DNA of 13,283 nt, from assembly GCA_015494645.1 (NCBI GenBank), contig WGAU01000012.1, positions 1 through 13,283 of the forward strand. Direction: 5' to 3'. A program made the position numbers and the translations under genes. Shown in pieces: positions 12,686 through 13,283 of the stretch (its first letter is position 1; the number at the start of each line of letters is the position of its first letter). The notes under the pieces were generated by a model. It had not been told where the DNA came from. It saw only the letters and a program-made list of their open reading frames with translations, and did not search any database. The DNA comes from Aquificota bacterium (GTDB lineage Bacteria; Thermosulfidibacterota; Thermosulfidibacteria; Thermosulfidibacterales; Thermosulfidibacteraceae).

Positions 12686-13283
12686 AAAGCTTATCTTTCT
12701 GCCCAACTGGGTGGGCGATTTTCTCATGGCCTTTGCTTGGCTGGATACCGTTCTTGAGCGAAGGGAAGATGTGCTGCTGTTTGGTAAGCCAAAGCTGTAT
12801 CAGCTCATAAGGGGAAAGTATTCAAGGGGCTTCTGGATTGACAAGGATGGCTTTTGGATCAACCTGTGGAGGCTTTTCAAGAGCGATGCTGTGGAGGCCT
12901 TGCTCCTTCCCAACTCCTTTTCCTCCGCTTTGCTGACCACCTTGGCGGGGCTTAAGACCACAGGCATACCTGCGGATGGGAGGGGATTTCTGCTGAACAG
13001 AAAGATATTTGTTCAGGAAACGCTTCACCAATCTGAAGTTTACGCGAGGCTTTTTGAAGCTTTTGGTTTCAAGCTGCCAGAAAAAAGCGTTGCTCGCATC
13101 TATCTTTCTCAGGAGGATAGGTACTGGGCTGAGGATCTCATAAGCTCTTTGGGCTGGAAAAATCTTCCCATCTTTGTAATGCACCCCGGTGCTTCAAAAC
13201 CTGAAAGGTGCTGGCCCGTGGAAAGATTCGGGGAGGTGGCAAGACTTATGTCCCTGACGGGGTTTGCGGTGGCTGTTGTGGGA
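12675..13283 (+). CDS. GT9 family (heptosyltransferase-like) glycosyltransferase, partial
   Basis: The frame is open for 203 codons to the right edge. The N-terminus KKLIFLPNWVGDFLMAFAWL (4-23) is the ADP-heptose:LPS heptosyltransferase signature N-W-[VI]-G-D. EALLLPNSFSSALL (74-87) is the conserved inner strand, and VMHPGASKPERCWPVERFGE (168-187) is the nucleotide-sugar domain start. WaaF/WaaC-type enzymes of this family build the LPS inner core, pointing to a Gram-negative-type outer membrane. The start is GTG at 12675 (MKGKKLIF), which overlaps the udg stop by 11 bp; an in-frame TTG at 12666 is the alternative. About 130-150 C-terminal residues with the second Rossmann half are missing because of the window edge. 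The exact acceptor is not known. Confidence 0.9.
   Translation, partial: MKGKKLIFLPNWVGDFLMAFAWLDTVLERREDVLLFGKPKLYQLIRGKYSRGFWIDKDGFWINLWRLFKSDAVEALLLPNSFSSALLTTLAGLKTTGIPADGRGFLLNRKIFVQETLHQSEVYARLFEAFGFKLPEKSVARIYLSQEDRYWAEDLISSLGWKNLPIFVMHPGASKPERCWPVERFGEVARLMSLTGFAVAVVG

Noticed and set aside
12822..13184. 120-codon minus-strand open frame opposite the glycosyltransferase
   Set aside because: The plus-strand frame has clear GT9 motifs throughout; the minus frame is a shadow.
1..13283. CRISPR arrays, tRNA/rRNA genes, riboswitches and clear intrinsic terminators
   Set aside because: I looked for regularly spaced repeats, cloverleaf-like segments and hairpins followed by T-tracts in the gaps and saw none convincing; the gaps are mostly too short.

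Overview
The window looks like chromosomal DNA of a thermophilic, chemolithotrophic bacterium, most likely a member of the Aquificaceae (Hydrogenobacter/Thermocrinis type). The reasons are the Lys/Glu-rich proteins, moderate GC, tightly overlapping unrelated housekeeping genes, a family-4 Fe-S uracil-DNA glycosylase, system II cytochrome c maturation, the C5 (glutamyl-tRNA) heme route and a TumE-type toxin-antitoxin pair. The lineage is inferred from the look of the proteins, not from a database search.

Region 1 (1-747) is a scrambled accessory patch. It holds the first 25 codons of a leftward gene, probably an IS transposase, and an IS-end-like AT-rich leader. Next is a start-less C-terminal remnant (166-321), possibly of a type I restriction subunit, then a small intact YgjP/DUF45-type metallopeptidase. 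A frameshifted, truncated IS3-family OrfA stops next to the 3' end of tmk.

Region 2 (748-8038, minus strand) is one continuous stack of nine genes read right to left: small antitoxin, TumE-like toxin, fumarylacetoacetate hydrolase-family enzyme, ccsA, hemA, hemC, nnr (NAD(P)HX epimerase/dehydratase), argB and tmk. Neighbours overlap by 1-29 nt or lie within 12 nt of each other, so co-transcription is likely. hemA and hemC make the tetrapyrrole and ccsA exports and attaches heme to c-type cytochromes, which is a coherent core. Metabolite repair, arginine and dTTP synthesis genes are appended to it. The unusual point is that a toxin-antitoxin pair heads the stack.

Region 3 (8039-8692, plus strand) is a DedA-family membrane protein. 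It diverges from the antitoxin across a 51-bp gap and its 3' end overlaps the convergent ElyC/DUF218 gene.

Region 4 (8656-11869, minus strand) is a four-gene unit: YfcE-type phosphodiesterase, rsmB, rpe, and a DUF218 membrane protein. Its genes overlap or lie 4 nt apart.

Region 5 (11981-13283, plus strand) has family-4 uracil-DNA glycosylase and an overlapping GT9 heptosyltransferase-like gene that runs off the window. It diverges from region 4 across about 110 bp. I see no rRNA, tRNA, CRISPR array or convincing riboswitch or intrinsic terminator. No stretch over 300 bases outside region 1 lacks a gene.
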